The position numbers and the translations under genes are program-made. Source: Methanobacterium paludis (GTDB taxonomy: Archaea > Methanobacteriota > Methanobacteria > Methanobacteriales > Methanobacteriaceae). From it: a stretch of 64,000 nucleotides of DNA. Under the pieces are notes generated by a model. It did not search any database. It was not told the DNA's origin and worked only from the letters and a program-made list of their open reading frames with translations. Below, piece after piece: positions 38,173-48,277 of this stretch. Location of the stretch: the NCBI RefSeq assembly GCF_000214725.1, contig NC_015574.1, positions 1,748,001 through 1,812,000 on the forward strand. Reading direction: 5' to 3'. The stretch's first letter is position 1; every line of letters starts with the position of its first letter.

Positions 38173-38534
38173 AGTTTTTTTTAAAGTTTTTCTATTAAAT
38201 CAGATATAATTATTTATAACATATTCACCTAATATCTACTGAACTTATTTCAAATTTATAGTATCTTAAAATTATTCAAGATTACATGTAACAATGAGTT
38301 CTATGGAAATAGTAAATATTACCAAAGGATAAAATGTATTTAAATTAAATTTAAAGATATATAAGATATATAAAGTTTCAATTAATGATTTATTATCAAA
38401 AAAATTTAATTATCTAAAATTTAATTATCTTAACTATGACTATTAAATTAAATCCATTTTAATCAGCTTTTAAAAATCAGATTAATTCTTAAAAATCCTT
38501 AAAAATCTTTTTTAAATATAAATCGGAGATAAAC
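38173..38534. other. Intergenic stretch before tfrB
   Basis: Very AT-rich, no ORF. Contains tandem TATA-like elements (GATATATAAGATATATAA, ~38356-38373) that could be the tfrB promoter, and a GGAG ribosome site seven bases before the ATG at 38535. Confidence 0.55.
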
Positions 38535-40058
38535 ATGATAACAGTTAAAGTTCTAAGATATGACCCAAAAAAGGATGAAAAACCACACTTTGAAACCTAC
38601 ACCATCGAAGAAAAGGACAAAATGAAGGTTTTAGATGCTCTAAACTACATAAATGAGGAGTATAACGCAAACCTTGCATACAGATATTCCTGCCGTGCCG
38701 GGCAGTGTGGATCATGTGCTTTGAAGGTTAATGGGGAAGTTAAACTGGCTTGCAAGGCCGAAATAAAAGAAGGGGACATTATAGAACCTCTAGACTTTGA
38801 TGTGATGAAGGATCTTGTTGTGGATAGAAGTGAAGTTGAAAACAAAGTAAAAGAGATGGGACTCTTTTTAGAAGGAAAATGTGAAGTTCCTGAATGCCCT
38901 GAAGTAATAAATCCAGAGGAATATGCGGATTCAAAGAAGATCAGAAGCTGTATTGAATGTTACTCATGCCTTTCAGCATGTCCGGTTATAAAAGAAGCAT
39001 CTGAATTTGCAGGGCCCTACTTCATGCGCTACATTTCAAAATTCGCCCTTGACCCACGAGACTGTGGGGATCGTGCCCAAGAAGGATTTGACGAAGGACT
39101 CTACTGCTGTACATCATGTTCAAAATGTGTAGAAGTATGTCCAAAGGAGATAAACACCTTCGGAGGAGCCATAGAAAAGCTACGTGAAATAGCCTGTCGT
39201 GAGGATATAGGACCATTACCACCACATAAAGATCTGAAAGCATCAATAGAGAAAACAGGTCGTTCTGTTGAACCATCCCGAAAAGGTCCATTTGGACAGG
39301 GATTCGTGAAAGCTGTTTCAAAACAGCAGCAAAAGGTTGAAAGCTGTGATGATACTGCTGGAAAACCTAAAGTAGCAGTTTTCACAGGTTGTATGGTGGA
39401 TTATAAACTGCCTGAAATTGGAATGGCACTCCTTAAAGTCCTGAAAAAACACGGTGTTGATGTAATTGTGCCTGAAGATCAGGTATGCTGCGGCTCACCA
39501 CTGCTCCGGACAGGACAGACAGATATTATGGAAGAACTTGTAAAAAGAAATTATGAAGCTTTAAAGGACTACGACACCATAATAACAATTTGTGCAGGAT
39601 GCGGTGCCACCCTCAAAAATGACTATCCAAAATACGGCGCCGAACTTAACGTAATGGATATAAGTGAATTTTTAAGGGACAAATTGAACACAGAGGATAT
39701 GAAACCCGTTGACATGAAGGTAACCTATCACGACCCATGCCACCTTGTTCGCGGCCAGGGAATACGAGATGAACCCCGATCCATACTCAATAGAATAAAA
39801 GGCGTTGAATTTGTTGAGATGGAAAAACCGGACCAGTGCTGCGGTGCTGGTGGAGGCGTACGCTCCGGAAAACCTGAAATAGCAGCAGGATTAGGTAGTA
39901 AAAAGGCCAAAATGGTCCAGAAACTCGATGTAGACGCTGTTGTGACCATATGCCCCTTCTGTGAGTACAACATCAGGGACTCCCTTGAAAGAGAGGGGAT
40001 GAAAAATATCAAAGTTATGAACATTCTGAAACTTCTTGAAATGGCTTATGATTGTTAA
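38535..40058 (+). CDS. tfrB: CoM/CoB-fumarate reductase subunit B (thiol:fumarate reductase, iron-sulfur subunit)
   Basis: A 507-residue iron-sulfur subunit. An N-terminal [2Fe-2S] site has C53, C58, C61 and C73 (CRAGQCGSC), two [4Fe-4S] sites follow (CIECYSCLSACP, ~138; CCTSCSKCVEVCP, ~193), and the C-terminal half has two CCG-type domains (CCGSPLL.., QCCGAGGG) as in heterodisulfide reductase subunit B. With TfrA it reduces fumarate using CoM-SH and CoB-SH, making succinate and CoM-S-S-CoB. TfrA is not in this window. Length (~490-510) matches the family. Confidence 0.9.
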   Translation: MITVKVLRYDPKKDEKPHFETYTIEEKDKMKVLDALNYINEEYNANLAYRYSCRAGQCGSCALKVNGEVKLACKAEIKEGDIIEPLDFDVMKDLVVDRSEVENKVKEMGLFLEGKCEVPECPEVINPEEYADSKKIRSCIECYSCLSACPVIKEASEFAGPYFMRYISKFALDPRDCGDRAQEGFDEGLYCCTSCSKCVEVCPKEINTFGGAIEKLREIACREDIGPLPPHKDLKASIEKTGRSVEPSRKGPFGQGFVKAVSKQQQKVESCDDTAGKPKVAVFTGCMVDYKLPEIGMALLKVLKKHGVDVIVPEDQVCCGSPLLRTGQTDIMEELVKRNYEALKDYDTIITICAGCGATLKNDYPKYGAELNVMDISEFLRDKLNTEDMKPVDMKVTYHDPCHLVRGQGIRDEPRSILNRIKGVEFVEMEKPDQCCGAGGGVRSGKPEIAAGLGSKKAKMVQKLDVDAVVTICPFCEYNIRDSLEREGMKNIKVMNILKLLEMAYDC

Positions 40059-40259
40059 TATAACCTGTTGAATAGATTTAAAGAAGTTATTAATTATCTA
40101 AAGATTTATTGCTAATTAAAAAATTTGTTCATAAGCATTTCTTAATTAAATCGCAATACCTTTGATAAATTATGGCAAATAGAACTACCGCAAATTTATA
40201 GAAATTAAATTCAATAAACTGTACAAAAAACCAAAATTAACAGTGAAACAAGTGAAAAA

Positions 40260-40961
40260 ATGATCTACGTAGTGTTTGTAGAACCAGAAACCCCTGGAAA
40301 TATAGGTTTTCTTGCAAGAACCATGAAAAACTTCGGACTTTCAGATCTAGTACTTATAAATCCATGCGAAATCGAAAATGACGCTTATTACAAGGCAATG
40401 CACGCCAAAGAGGTTATAACAAATCGCAGAACATATGATTCTTTGCAGGACTTTATTGAAAATGAGGGCATAGATTTCACAGTGGGCACAACAGGAGAAG
40501 CAGGGGGAAGTTACAACGTTCCCAGAATCGCTGTTACTCCTGAACAATTTGCAGAAGCTCTCAATGTAACCGGAAAGATCGCAGTCGTATTTGGAAGGGA
40601 GGGTGATGGACTCACAAACAAAGAAATATCTCTTTGTGATGTTGTTGTAAGCATTCCAACCCATGAAGATTATCCCATATTAAATATAAGCCACGCTGCT
40701 GCGATAGTATTTTATGAACTCTTCAAAAAGGAGAAGAGTTACCCTGTTGAGGAACTTGAAGAGGCATCTACCATTGAAAAAAATGGTTTACTGGACTGCA
40801 TGGATGAAATAATTGAAAAACTCGGCTATCCGGAACATAAAAGCAAAAACGCATCTTTAGTATTTCGAAGAATCATCGGAAGGGCTTTTATATCTGGAAG
40901 AGAAGCACATACACTAAAAGGCACCCTCAGAAGAATAAACAAAAGATTAATTGAAAAATAA
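40260..40961 (+). CDS. trmJ: TrmJ-type tRNA/rRNA 2'-O-methyltransferase (SPOUT)
   Basis: A 233-residue SPOUT methyltransferase. Motifs: FVEPETPGNIGFLARTMKNFG (N-terminal), VFGREGDGLTN (motif 2, SAM knot) and LNISHAAAI (motif 3), all of the TrmH/TrmJ family. The archaeal enzyme methylates the 2'-O of tRNA position 32. The C-terminal 70 residues form the dimer/tRNA arm. Preceded by 200 bp after tfrB and possibly monocistronic. Confidence 0.85.
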   Translation: MIYVVFVEPETPGNIGFLARTMKNFGLSDLVLINPCEIENDAYYKAMHAKEVITNRRTYDSLQDFIENEGIDFTVGTTGEAGGSYNVPRIAVTPEQFAEALNVTGKIAVVFGREGDGLTNKEISLCDVVVSIPTHEDYPILNISHAAAIVFYELFKKEKSYPVEELEEASTIEKNGLLDCMDEIIEKLGYPEHKSKNASLVFRRIIGRAFISGREAHTLKGTLRRINKRLIEK

Positions 40962-41270
40962 ACGATTTGCAAGAAATAAAAGTAAGTGCAATTGCATAAA
41001 ATATTTCTATTAATATTTCCATTAAGACGTGCATTTACAGAATAATGCATTAAATAGATGTTAGAATACAAGATGTGTACAAAAATAAGGTTACTGCATA
41101 AATAATCTGATCAAACTTCAAATATTAACTAAAAACAATAAATATTTACCAAAATGTATTAGAATTACTATATATAAACAAAACCATACATTTTCTGATT
41201 GTTATTGATATTAAAAACGTTGCTAGAGATAGTTAATATAATAAAGGCAATATAAAAAAAAGGTGGCTAG
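40962..41270. other. Intergenic stretch before the DUF1512 gene
   Basis: AT-rich, no ORF seen. A TATA-like TATATATAAA at 41169-41178 lies ~93 bp before the ATG, and AAAGGTGG precedes it directly. Confidence 0.55.
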
Positions 41271-42428
41271 ATGTTGTTCGGTTTCAGTCCTTTAGATGTA
41301 ATTGGATTGGTAATATTTATCCTGTTAATTTTTACACTTCCCTGGTTTATAAGGACCAGAGCCATGGCAACCATCAGCCGTTTCACATTTGAACTCGAAG
41401 AAATGGTTGAAGAAGCTAAAAAAACACTTATTAAAGTCTGTAATGAAAAAGGAACTCCAAAAGAGGATCCTAAAGTTGCTGTAGAAAATTTTTTCGAGTT
41501 TTTCGTTGTTACACCCGTTGATCTTGACCCCAATGGGATTATGAGAAAATTCGAGAAGATCCTCGACCTTGGAGAAGAAAGATTTAAACACATGGCAAAA
41601 GTTATGGCTCCAAATGCCACTGATGAATGGAAATCCAACATAATAATGACCCTCAAAGCAACCATAGGCATAAATGGGGTTGCAAAGATTGTAAGACACA
41701 ATTTAGAACTTGCAAAGAAAACAGGAAATATTCAGATACTTTTGATGCTCCAAATGAGCCTACCACTGATCATGAGGACTGTGAAAGCCCAATATGAAGG
41801 AACCGGCGCATTTTCAGAGGGAAAACCTGTGGGAGATGGATTAGGACCCCTTGTTGCAGGTAAACTTATTGAAGATTTATCTGAAGATGATCTTCGTGAA
41901 ATGGATGATATTGTAGTGGCCGAAAGACAAATAAAAAATCGAAATGTGATCATAGCCCGTGCAAAAGGTCCAGGTGCAAGAGTTGGGAAAGTTGGAAAAG
42001 TAATAACGTCCATAATAGATGATAAAAATATAAAAAGGATTATAACAGTTGATGCCGCTGTAAAACTTGAAGGAGAAAAAACAGGAGCAGTTGCAGAAGG
42101 TATAGGTGTTGTGATCGGCGGCCCCGGTGTTGATAAATGGATGATAGAAGAAGAACTTCTAAAAAGAGAGCTTCAAGTTGACGCTGTGATCGTTAAAATG
42201 AGTCCTGAAGAAGCGATACGTCCGATGACAGAGAAAATTCTTGAAGCATCCAAAAAAGCCGTGTCTGTCGTTGAAAATGCAGTTTTACAATCCAAAGAAG
42301 GATCAACAATACTCGTTGTAGGTGTGGGTAACAGCTGCGGAATTCCAAACATAGTCAAAGATTTATCAAAGATAAGTATCAAAAAAGAGATCAACAAGAA
42401 AAAAGAGGGCAAGAAATGGCCATTTTAA
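41271..42428 (+). CDS. DUF1512 membrane-anchored protein
   Basis: A 385-residue protein of an archaeal family of unknown function. One N-terminal transmembrane segment (9-26, VIGLVIFILLIFTLPWF), then a soluble region with a Gly-rich core (GPGARVGKVGKVI, GIGVVIGGPGVDKW) and a C-terminal basic tail. The last 13 bp overlap the dcd start. A link to nucleotide metabolism is suggested only by the overlap. Confidence 0.75.
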   Translation: MLFGFSPLDVIGLVIFILLIFTLPWFIRTRAMATISRFTFELEEMVEEAKKTLIKVCNEKGTPKEDPKVAVENFFEFFVVTPVDLDPNGIMRKFEKILDLGEERFKHMAKVMAPNATDEWKSNIIMTLKATIGINGVAKIVRHNLELAKKTGNIQILLMLQMSLPLIMRTVKAQYEGTGAFSEGKPVGDGLGPLVAGKLIEDLSEDDLREMDDIVVAERQIKNRNVIIARAKGPGARVGKVGKVITSIIDDKNIKRIITVDAAVKLEGEKTGAVAEGIGVVIGGPGVDKWMIEEELLKRELQVDAVIVKMSPEEAIRPMTEKILEASKKAVSVVENAVLQSKEGSTILVVGVGNSCGIPNIVKDLSKISIKKEINKKKEGKKWPF

Positions 42429-43033
42429 GTGATAAAGACATAAAAGAACATTTAAAAACAGGTAAAATTGTTATAGAACCGTTAGAAAATCCTGAAAGAC
42501 AAATACAACCATCCTCAGTTGATTTGAGGATTGGAAATGAATTTAAAGGGTTTAAAATAATCAGGAAGCCATGTATAGATCCTATGGACAAAACTGACAT
42601 GGATTCATATATGGAATCCTTTTACATAGATGATGGACAGCCTTTTATAATCCATCCTGGAGAATTTGCACTCGCAACGACCTATGAAACAATTGAACTT
42701 CCCAATGACCTTGTTGCAAGGGTTGAGGGGCGTTCTTCAATGGGAAGACTTGGTATAACCATGCATGTTACAGCCGGTTACATAGACCCTGGATTCTGCG
42801 GAAGGATAACCCTGGAAATATCCAATATCGGGAAAATGCCCGTAGCTCTTTACACCGGCCAAAGGGTTTGTCAAATAGTCTTTGAAACCATGACATCACC
42901 TTCAGAAAGACCCTACGGACATCCAGGTAGGGAAAGTAAATATATGGGTCAAAAAAGCCCTGAAACAAGTAAAATCAAATTTGACTACGAGATCAAAGGA
43001 TCAAAGTTAAAACCAACCTTTAAAAAGGATTGA
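42416..43033 (+). CDS. dcd: dCTP deaminase (possibly bifunctional with dUTPase)
   Basis: A 205-residue trimeric deaminase. Motifs: PSSVDLRIG, VEGRSSMGRLGI (the R-S-S motif with Arg/Ser at the active site) and GYIDPGFCGRITLEISN. It converts dCTP to dUTP (or dUMP in bifunctional archaeal forms) for dTTP synthesis. It overlaps the DUF1512 gene by 13 bp, so it is translated from a site inside that gene. Confidence 0.9.
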   Translation: MAILSDKDIKEHLKTGKIVIEPLENPERQIQPSSVDLRIGNEFKGFKIIRKPCIDPMDKTDMDSYMESFYIDDGQPFIIHPGEFALATTYETIELPNDLVARVEGRSSMGRLGITMHVTAGYIDPGFCGRITLEISNIGKMPVALYTGQRVCQIVFETMTSPSERPYGHPGRESKYMGQKSPETSKIKFDYEIKGSKLKPTFKKD

Positions 43034-43127
43034 TCATAACTTAAGATTTTGATCAACCCTCAAACTTAGATCAACTTCAGCTTATTATATAAAAAGCTTA
43101 TTTAATGAATATTAGAGAGGATTAAAT

Positions 43128-44855
43128 ATGACTGACAATGATGTAATGAATATTGCCAAAAAAAGAGGATTTTTATGGTCTTCATTTGAAATATACTCAG
43201 GAGTTGCAGGGTTCTTTGATTACGGCCCTCTGGGTGCCATACTGAAAAACAATATCATAAACAAATGGCGCAGTTACTACGTTGTAAGGGAAGGTTTCTA
43301 TGAGATAGAATCCCCTACAATAATGCCTGGAGAAGCACTTAAAGCATCAGGACACGTTGACCACTTCACAGACCCTATGACTGAATGTAAAGATTGTATG
43401 GAAGTTTACAGGGCAGACCACATCATAGAAGAAGCAATCAAAAAGGATGTTGAGGGCTTTGAAAACCAGAAGCTTACTGAAATAATCTCCAAACATAAGA
43501 TCCCCTGCCCCAAATGTGGAGGTCACCTGAGCCATGTCTGGAGTTACAACCTCATGTTCCAAACATTAATTGGCGCAAAAGGTAAAAAAACAGGTTATAT
43601 GAGACCTGAAACAGCCCAGGGAATTTTTATTCCATTCAAAAGACTTCTGCGCTTTTTCAGGGGCAAACTTCCATTCGGAGTTGTCCAGGTTGGTAAAGCC
43701 TACAGAAATGAAATATCACCACGACAGGGAGTTATAAGGCTCAGAGAATTCACACAAGCTGAAGCAGAGATATTCGTTGATCCATCCAATAAAAAACACC
43801 GCAGATTCCATGAGGTAAAGGATCAAGAACTTACACTTTACTCATCCCAAAATCAGCTGGCAGAAGAAGACCCCATTAAGGTAACTGCAGGTGAAGCTGT
43901 TGAAACTGGTCTGGTGTCAAGTGAGATGCATGCCTACCAACTCTGTCTTGCTGAAAGATTCTTATCTGAGCTTGGAATTCCAGATAAGGTCATAAGATTT
44001 AGACAGCACCTTCCAACAGAGATGGCTCACTACGCAATAGACTGCTGGGATGTTGAGGTTCAAACCGACAGGTTCGGATGGATAGAAATAATAGGAATAG
44101 CTGACAGGACAGATTTTGACCTTAAATCCCACAGTAAATATAGTAAAGAGGATCTGAGGGTTTTCATTGAATACGATGAACCAAAAACCGTCAAAAAACT
44201 GGTTGTAAAACCAGATATGAAAAAATTCGGCCCATTGTTTAAGGGTAATTCTCCTAAGATCAAGAATGCTTTGGAAGAGTTTGATGCAAAAACTATTAAA
44301 AAATCATTTGAAGATGAAGGACTCTTCAAAATGGAAGTTGAAGGTGAAACCTACGAACTAACCCCAGATTTAATAAGTTTTGGAGAAAAAGATGAAACAA
44401 TAAGAGGAGAAAAGATATTTCCACACGTTATTGAGCCATCGTACGGTATAGACCGTATTCTTTATTCTGTACTTCTTCATTCATTCACAGAGGATAATGA
44501 AAGGGCTTATTTCAAGTTGCCTCTTGACGTAGCCCCTGTGAGTGCAAGTGTCTTTCCACTTGTAAACAAGGATGAGCTCGTGGAAATAGCACACCAGATA
44601 AGTGATAACCTGCGATTGAAGGATATAATATCCCAATACGATGCATCTGGAACCATAGGAAGAAGATATGCTCGATCAGATGAGGTGGGTGTTCCTTTCG
44701 CTGTTACTGTTGACCACGAGACCCTTGAAGATGAGACCGTTACAATCAGAAACAGGGACGATTTAAAACAGGTCAGAGTTCCGCTTGAAGATGTTTACAA
44801 TATTTTGAGTGATCTTTTAGCGGGTAAACTGCGTTTTGAAGATATCAAAGGTTGA
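43128..44855 (+). CDS. glyS: Glycyl-tRNA synthetase (class II, alpha2)
   Basis: A 575-residue enzyme of the archaeal type. Class II motifs: MRPETAQGIF, FGVVQVGKAYRNEISPRQG.IRLREF (motif 2) and EPSYGIDRILYSVL (motif 3). A Zn-type Cys cluster (MTECKDCMEVY.., CPKCGG) lies near residues 85-135. The C-terminal anticodon-binding domain begins near 480. It charges tRNA-Gly in translation. A TATA-like element (~43082-43096) and GAGAGG precede the start. Confidence 0.93.
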   Translation: MTDNDVMNIAKKRGFLWSSFEIYSGVAGFFDYGPLGAILKNNIINKWRSYYVVREGFYEIESPTIMPGEALKASGHVDHFTDPMTECKDCMEVYRADHIIEEAIKKDVEGFENQKLTEIISKHKIPCPKCGGHLSHVWSYNLMFQTLIGAKGKKTGYMRPETAQGIFIPFKRLLRFFRGKLPFGVVQVGKAYRNEISPRQGVIRLREFTQAEAEIFVDPSNKKHRRFHEVKDQELTLYSSQNQLAEEDPIKVTAGEAVETGLVSSEMHAYQLCLAERFLSELGIPDKVIRFRQHLPTEMAHYAIDCWDVEVQTDRFGWIEIIGIADRTDFDLKSHSKYSKEDLRVFIEYDEPKTVKKLVVKPDMKKFGPLFKGNSPKIKNALEEFDAKTIKKSFEDEGLFKMEVEGETYELTPDLISFGEKDETIRGEKIFPHVIEPSYGIDRILYSVLLHSFTEDNERAYFKLPLDVAPVSASVFPLVNKDELVEIAHQISDNLRLKDIISQYDASGTIGRRYARSDEVGVPFAVTVDHETLEDETVTIRNRDDLKQVRVPLEDVYNILSDLLAGKLRFEDIKG

Positions 44856-45045
44856 AAAGCCTTAGGGGGAACTCATTTTTCCTCTATTCTTTAATTCGAT
44901 CTTCATTTCCATCTAATATACCTATTTTATTTAATTATCCTATTTTCTGCTTATTTTCATTATATTTTCGAATTTTTAAATAATCTTTGAACAATCGTTT
45001 AAATTTTTGAAATTATAAAAACTAAAATTATAAAAATTATATAGA

Positions 45046-45870
45046 TTAAAGATGAAATAACTCTGATTTTGCTTTATAATAATCAAAAAGTCTGTTTCCC
45101 CATGCAAGAGCATCTGGATCATGACTTACAAGGTCCTTTGTGGAATCGTATTCTCCAGTGCTTGAGAACAATCCCAAAGATAAAAATTTATCTGTAACTG
45201 TGAATGCAATCTTTACATTATCTATTTGCCATATTTTGAGATTATCCATTGAAATATAATTCTCCAGGTCGGATAGACATTTATGATCAACGGTACTTAA
45301 CAATTTAGTTAAAACATCATCTGTAAATATTAACTCCACGTCAGCACCGTCTTCAACTCTTTTTTTGATTGTTTCTACAAGATCTAGCCTGAAAATAGGT
45401 GATAAACCTTTAATATTATCAGATTCCAATAGAATATTATTGTAATTCTCAAATGGTTTAAAAAGATCTGTAGGCTCAGATTCCACGAGAATTGAGTCAC
45501 TAAGATCTCCTAAAGTATTTAGAAGAGCCTTAGGAATATCTTTTATATCATGGTTGAGCCATAATTTTTCCTTTCCCTGCACCGCATAAACAGTTCTTAT
45601 TCCATCTACAAGTTTAATGCATATAATTTTTCCTTTTTGTGAAAGATTGTATGCATTATCCATTTTAACAACAAATTGTCGTTCTGCAAGATTTTTCAGT
45701 GCATGCGATATGGAAGCAGCATCCAAGTTCAACTCTTTTTTAAGATCTCCCAAATTACGAGGACCGTCAATAAGGCTGATAATAACCTTTGTACGAACCC
45801 CAGATGTCAAAAGAAATTTTAAATCATCACTAACCACTTCATAAATTTCCAGAATATTTTTTACATTCAT
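45046..45870 (-). CDS. Methanogen winged-helix regulator (DUF1724/FilR1-like domain)
   Basis: A 274-residue protein. The first ~85 residues are a winged helix (SGVRTKVIISLIDGPRNLGDLKKELNLD..SISHALKNLAERQFV); the rest is the C-terminal domain typical of the methanogen regulator family called DUF1724 or methanogenesis-regulatory-like (e.g. IFRLDLVETIKKRVEDGADVELIFTD). It is convergent with glyS and divergent from the TatD-like gene. Repeats TTTAATAAC-TTTTTATA lie upstream, probably its own operator. Confidence 0.7.
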   Translation of the reverse strand: MNVKNILEIYEVVSDDLKFLLTSGVRTKVIISLIDGPRNLGDLKKELNLDAASISHALKNLAERQFVVKMDNAYNLSQKGKIICIKLVDGIRTVYAVQGKEKLWLNHDIKDIPKALLNTLGDLSDSILVESEPTDLFKPFENYNNILLESDNIKGLSPIFRLDLVETIKKRVEDGADVELIFTDDVLTKLLSTVDHKCLSDLENYISMDNLKIWQIDNVKIAFTVTDKFLSLGLFSSTGEYDSTKDLVSHDPDALAWGNRLFDYYKAKSELFHL

Positions 45871-45935
45871 ATAAATTCACCAACCATAGGCACTCCTTAT
45901 GAACAAATCAATAAACTACGTTTAATACCTAATAA

Positions 45936-45993
45936 TTTAATAACTTTTTATACAGTTTAATAACCTTTTATATATAATTTATAAACCTTTATA
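45936..45993. repeat. Direct repeats TTTAATAACYTTTTATA upstream of the winged-helix gene
   Basis: TTTAATAACTTTTTATA (45936-45952), TTTAATAACCTTTTATA (45956-45972) and TTTATAAACCTTTATA (45978-45993) are arranged with starts about 20 bp apart, in the divergent region between the regulator and the TatD-like gene. Probable operator sites for the regulator, possibly overlapping its promoter. Confidence 0.5.
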
Positions 45994-46160
45994 TAATTCT
46001 TTATTATTTTTTATTAACTAAAAAGTTATTTATCATATTTATTTCACCAGATCCATGAAATTTGAGATCTAGAAGTTACTAATAGAAATTACTAATAAAT
46101 TCAACCATATAATGGATAATATTAAGGAATAAATTTTAAAAATCATTAGTTGGTGATAAA

Positions 46161-46916
46161 ATGATAGACGCCCATATACACGCAGATACAAGAGCTTATG
46201 AAGATTTTGAAAATATGGCTGTGGCTGGTGTTGAAAAGGCCATAAGCTGTGCCCATGACCCTCTCCAGATGAGCACATCCGATGTCTTATTTGACCATTT
46301 CAACCGTATATTAGAAAATGACACTAAAAGAGCGGCAAATAACGGTTTAAAATTGTATGTAGCACTGGGAATTCATCCTAGAAGCATCTCACCTGATTTT
46401 GAAGTCGTGCTAGATAAACTACCCGAACTGTTGAAAAACAAAATTGTTGTGGCAATTGGCGAAATAGGCCTTGAAAAAGCATCCAAATCTGAGAAAAATG
46501 TTTTTAAAAGACAGTTAGAACTTGCCCAGGATTTGAAAAGAAATGTAATAGTACATACACCTAGAACCAACAAAAGGGATATAACTAAAGTAACAATTGC
46601 AATGCTTGAAGAAAATATAGATCCTTCCCTTGTACAGATAGATCACATCGATAATTCCATAGTTGACCTGGTAATTGACTCTGAGTGGGTGCTTGGCCTT
46701 ACAGTTCAACCCCAGAAAATGACAACTGATAAGGCAGTTACAATGCTTGGAGAATACGGCTTTGATAAGTTCGTTTTAGACAGCGACATAAGCTCATCAC
46801 CATCAGACCCATTATCCGTCCCAAAAACAGTTCACAAGTTGAAACTTGCAGGATTCAATGAAAGGGACATTGAAATGGTTTCAAATAAAAATGCAGCAGA
46901 TTTTTATGGGATTTAA
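46161..46916 (+). CDS. TatD-family metal-dependent hydrolase
   Basis: A 251-residue TIM-barrel hydrolase. The N-terminal metal site is AHIHAD (His 4 and 6), with ALGIHPR, IGEIGLE, VIVHTPR, IDHI and LDSDI at the usual later strands. TatD proteins are DNases or related phosphoesterases; the archaeal members are poorly studied. Divergent from the winged-helix gene. Host gene. Confidence 0.75.
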   Translation: MIDAHIHADTRAYEDFENMAVAGVEKAISCAHDPLQMSTSDVLFDHFNRILENDTKRAANNGLKLYVALGIHPRSISPDFEVVLDKLPELLKNKIVVAIGEIGLEKASKSEKNVFKRQLELAQDLKRNVIVHTPRTNKRDITKVTIAMLEENIDPSLVQIDHIDNSIVDLVIDSEWVLGLTVQPQKMTTDKAVTMLGEYGFDKFVLDSDISSSPSDPLSVPKTVHKLKLAGFNERDIEMVSNKNAADFYGI

Positions 46917-47027
46917 TTAAAAAGGGATATATGAACGATATATCACAAATTTTATGGGTTTTTTTTATGGATTAAAATAAGTTATGGACTAAAATAAGCC
47001 ATGATTTAATTATTATTAATTAAATTA

Positions 47028-47885
47028 TTATTTTAAAGCCCCTAATCTTCCAACACATTGTGCAGCAACAATATTCCCCATTTTAAGACAATCTTCAAGC
47101 TTTTTGTCTTTGACGAAGGATGCAATAAAACCCGCAGCAAAAGCATCTCCCGCCCCTGTCGTGTCCAGAGCTTCAACCCCCCCAGTAGGAGAACTTATCA
47201 CGTCATTTTCAGTATAAACAGTCGCTCCACTCTTTCCACATGTTACAACAACTATGGGTACGCCCATATTCAAAATAGTCTGCGATCCTTCATTAAAATT
47301 TAATCCTGTCAATATTTTGACCTCTTTTTTATTTAAAAAAATGATATGGGCTTTTTTTATGATTTTATCCAAGGTTTTAAGTCCGTAGGAGGATAGTAAA
47401 GTTCCAGGATTTAAAGAAAGGAGATTTGCGTGTTTTGATGCTTCTTCAACAACTTCTTTGTACATCCCTGTGATATGGAGTAATTTTGAAGATTTTATGT
47501 ACTCAATGTCCTCTTTTTCAAGATAAAACTTGGCATTTGCACCCATGAATGTGTACATCGCTCTTTCACCATGTGAATCAACTGCAATAAATGCCATTCC
47601 AGTTTTTTCATTTATATGGAGAAGCCTTTCTGTGTCAACTCCCTCGTCCCTAAATTTTTGGACCGCCAATCTTCCAAAGTGGTCTTTACCTATTCTTGTC
47701 ATTATTCCGGCTTTCAAACCCTGTCTTGATATTCCTACAGCAAAATTAGCCGCTGATCCTCCAATTGAGGGCAAAAGCTCTTGAATATCAACCTCATCAT
47801 CTGATTCTACAAACCTTGGAACCTTCATTATAAAATCAGCATTGCAAGTTCCAAGTCCAATTACATCGAGACTGAACTTCTTCAT
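47028..47885 (-). CDS. PfkB-family sugar/nucleoside kinase
   Basis: A 285-residue ribokinase-fold kinase. N-terminal GLGTCNADFIMKVPRF, GGSAANFAVGISRQGL (substrate and lid region), and C-terminal DTTGAGDAFAAGF with the catalytic Asp. It phosphorylates a sugar or nucleoside with ATP; the substrate cannot be set. Convergent with the TatD-like gene. Confidence 0.8.
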   Translation of the reverse strand: MKKFSLDVIGLGTCNADFIMKVPRFVESDDEVDIQELLPSIGGSAANFAVGISRQGLKAGIMTRIGKDHFGRLAVQKFRDEGVDTERLLHINEKTGMAFIAVDSHGERAMYTFMGANAKFYLEKEDIEYIKSSKLLHITGMYKEVVEEASKHANLLSLNPGTLLSSYGLKTLDKIIKKAHIIFLNKKEVKILTGLNFNEGSQTILNMGVPIVVVTCGKSGATVYTENDVISSPTGGVEALDTTGAGDAFAAGFIASFVKDKKLEDCLKMGNIVAAQCVGRLGALK

Positions 47886-48277
47886 TTTTTAAGTCCTGTT
47901 TTCAGTGGGTTTTAATCCTGTTTCCATCCTGTTTCCATCCTGTTTCCATTGGTAATTAAATGAATTAAGATATTCTAGAGTCAATAGCTGTATTAATATT
48001 CCAAATTAAAAAAATATTCTCGTTAATTTAATATTATTTAATTTTATATAATTAAAATCTTCTAAAGAGATTAATTACAAGTTAAATTAGTATGATATTA
48101 GAGTTTATAACATTAAAAATTGATGAAATTTATAAATAGAACTGAATAAACTATAAAAAGTTAGTTAAAAGAGTATTAAAAGTTTAAACCAGATATCAAC
48201 AAAAAATAAAAGGTAATAGATATTAGTAGATATTCAAAGCTATTTTTCAGATTTACTGAAGTATGGTTTTACAAGTT
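47886..48277. other. Intergenic stretch with 11-bp tandem repeats
   Basis: AT-rich apart from three perfect copies of ATCCTGTTTCC (47915-47947) just upstream of the kinase. The rest shows no ORF or RNA motif. Confidence 0.5.
47915..47947. repeat. Three tandem copies of ATCCTGTTTCC
   Basis: Exact 11-bp repeats in the 5' flank of the PfkB kinase gene, in the spot where a promoter or operator is expected. Confidence 0.8.

Noticed and set aside
47886..48277. CRISPR-like array at the ATCCTGTTTCC repeats
   Set aside because: Repeat units are adjacent, 11 bp, with no spacers; no cas genes are nearby.
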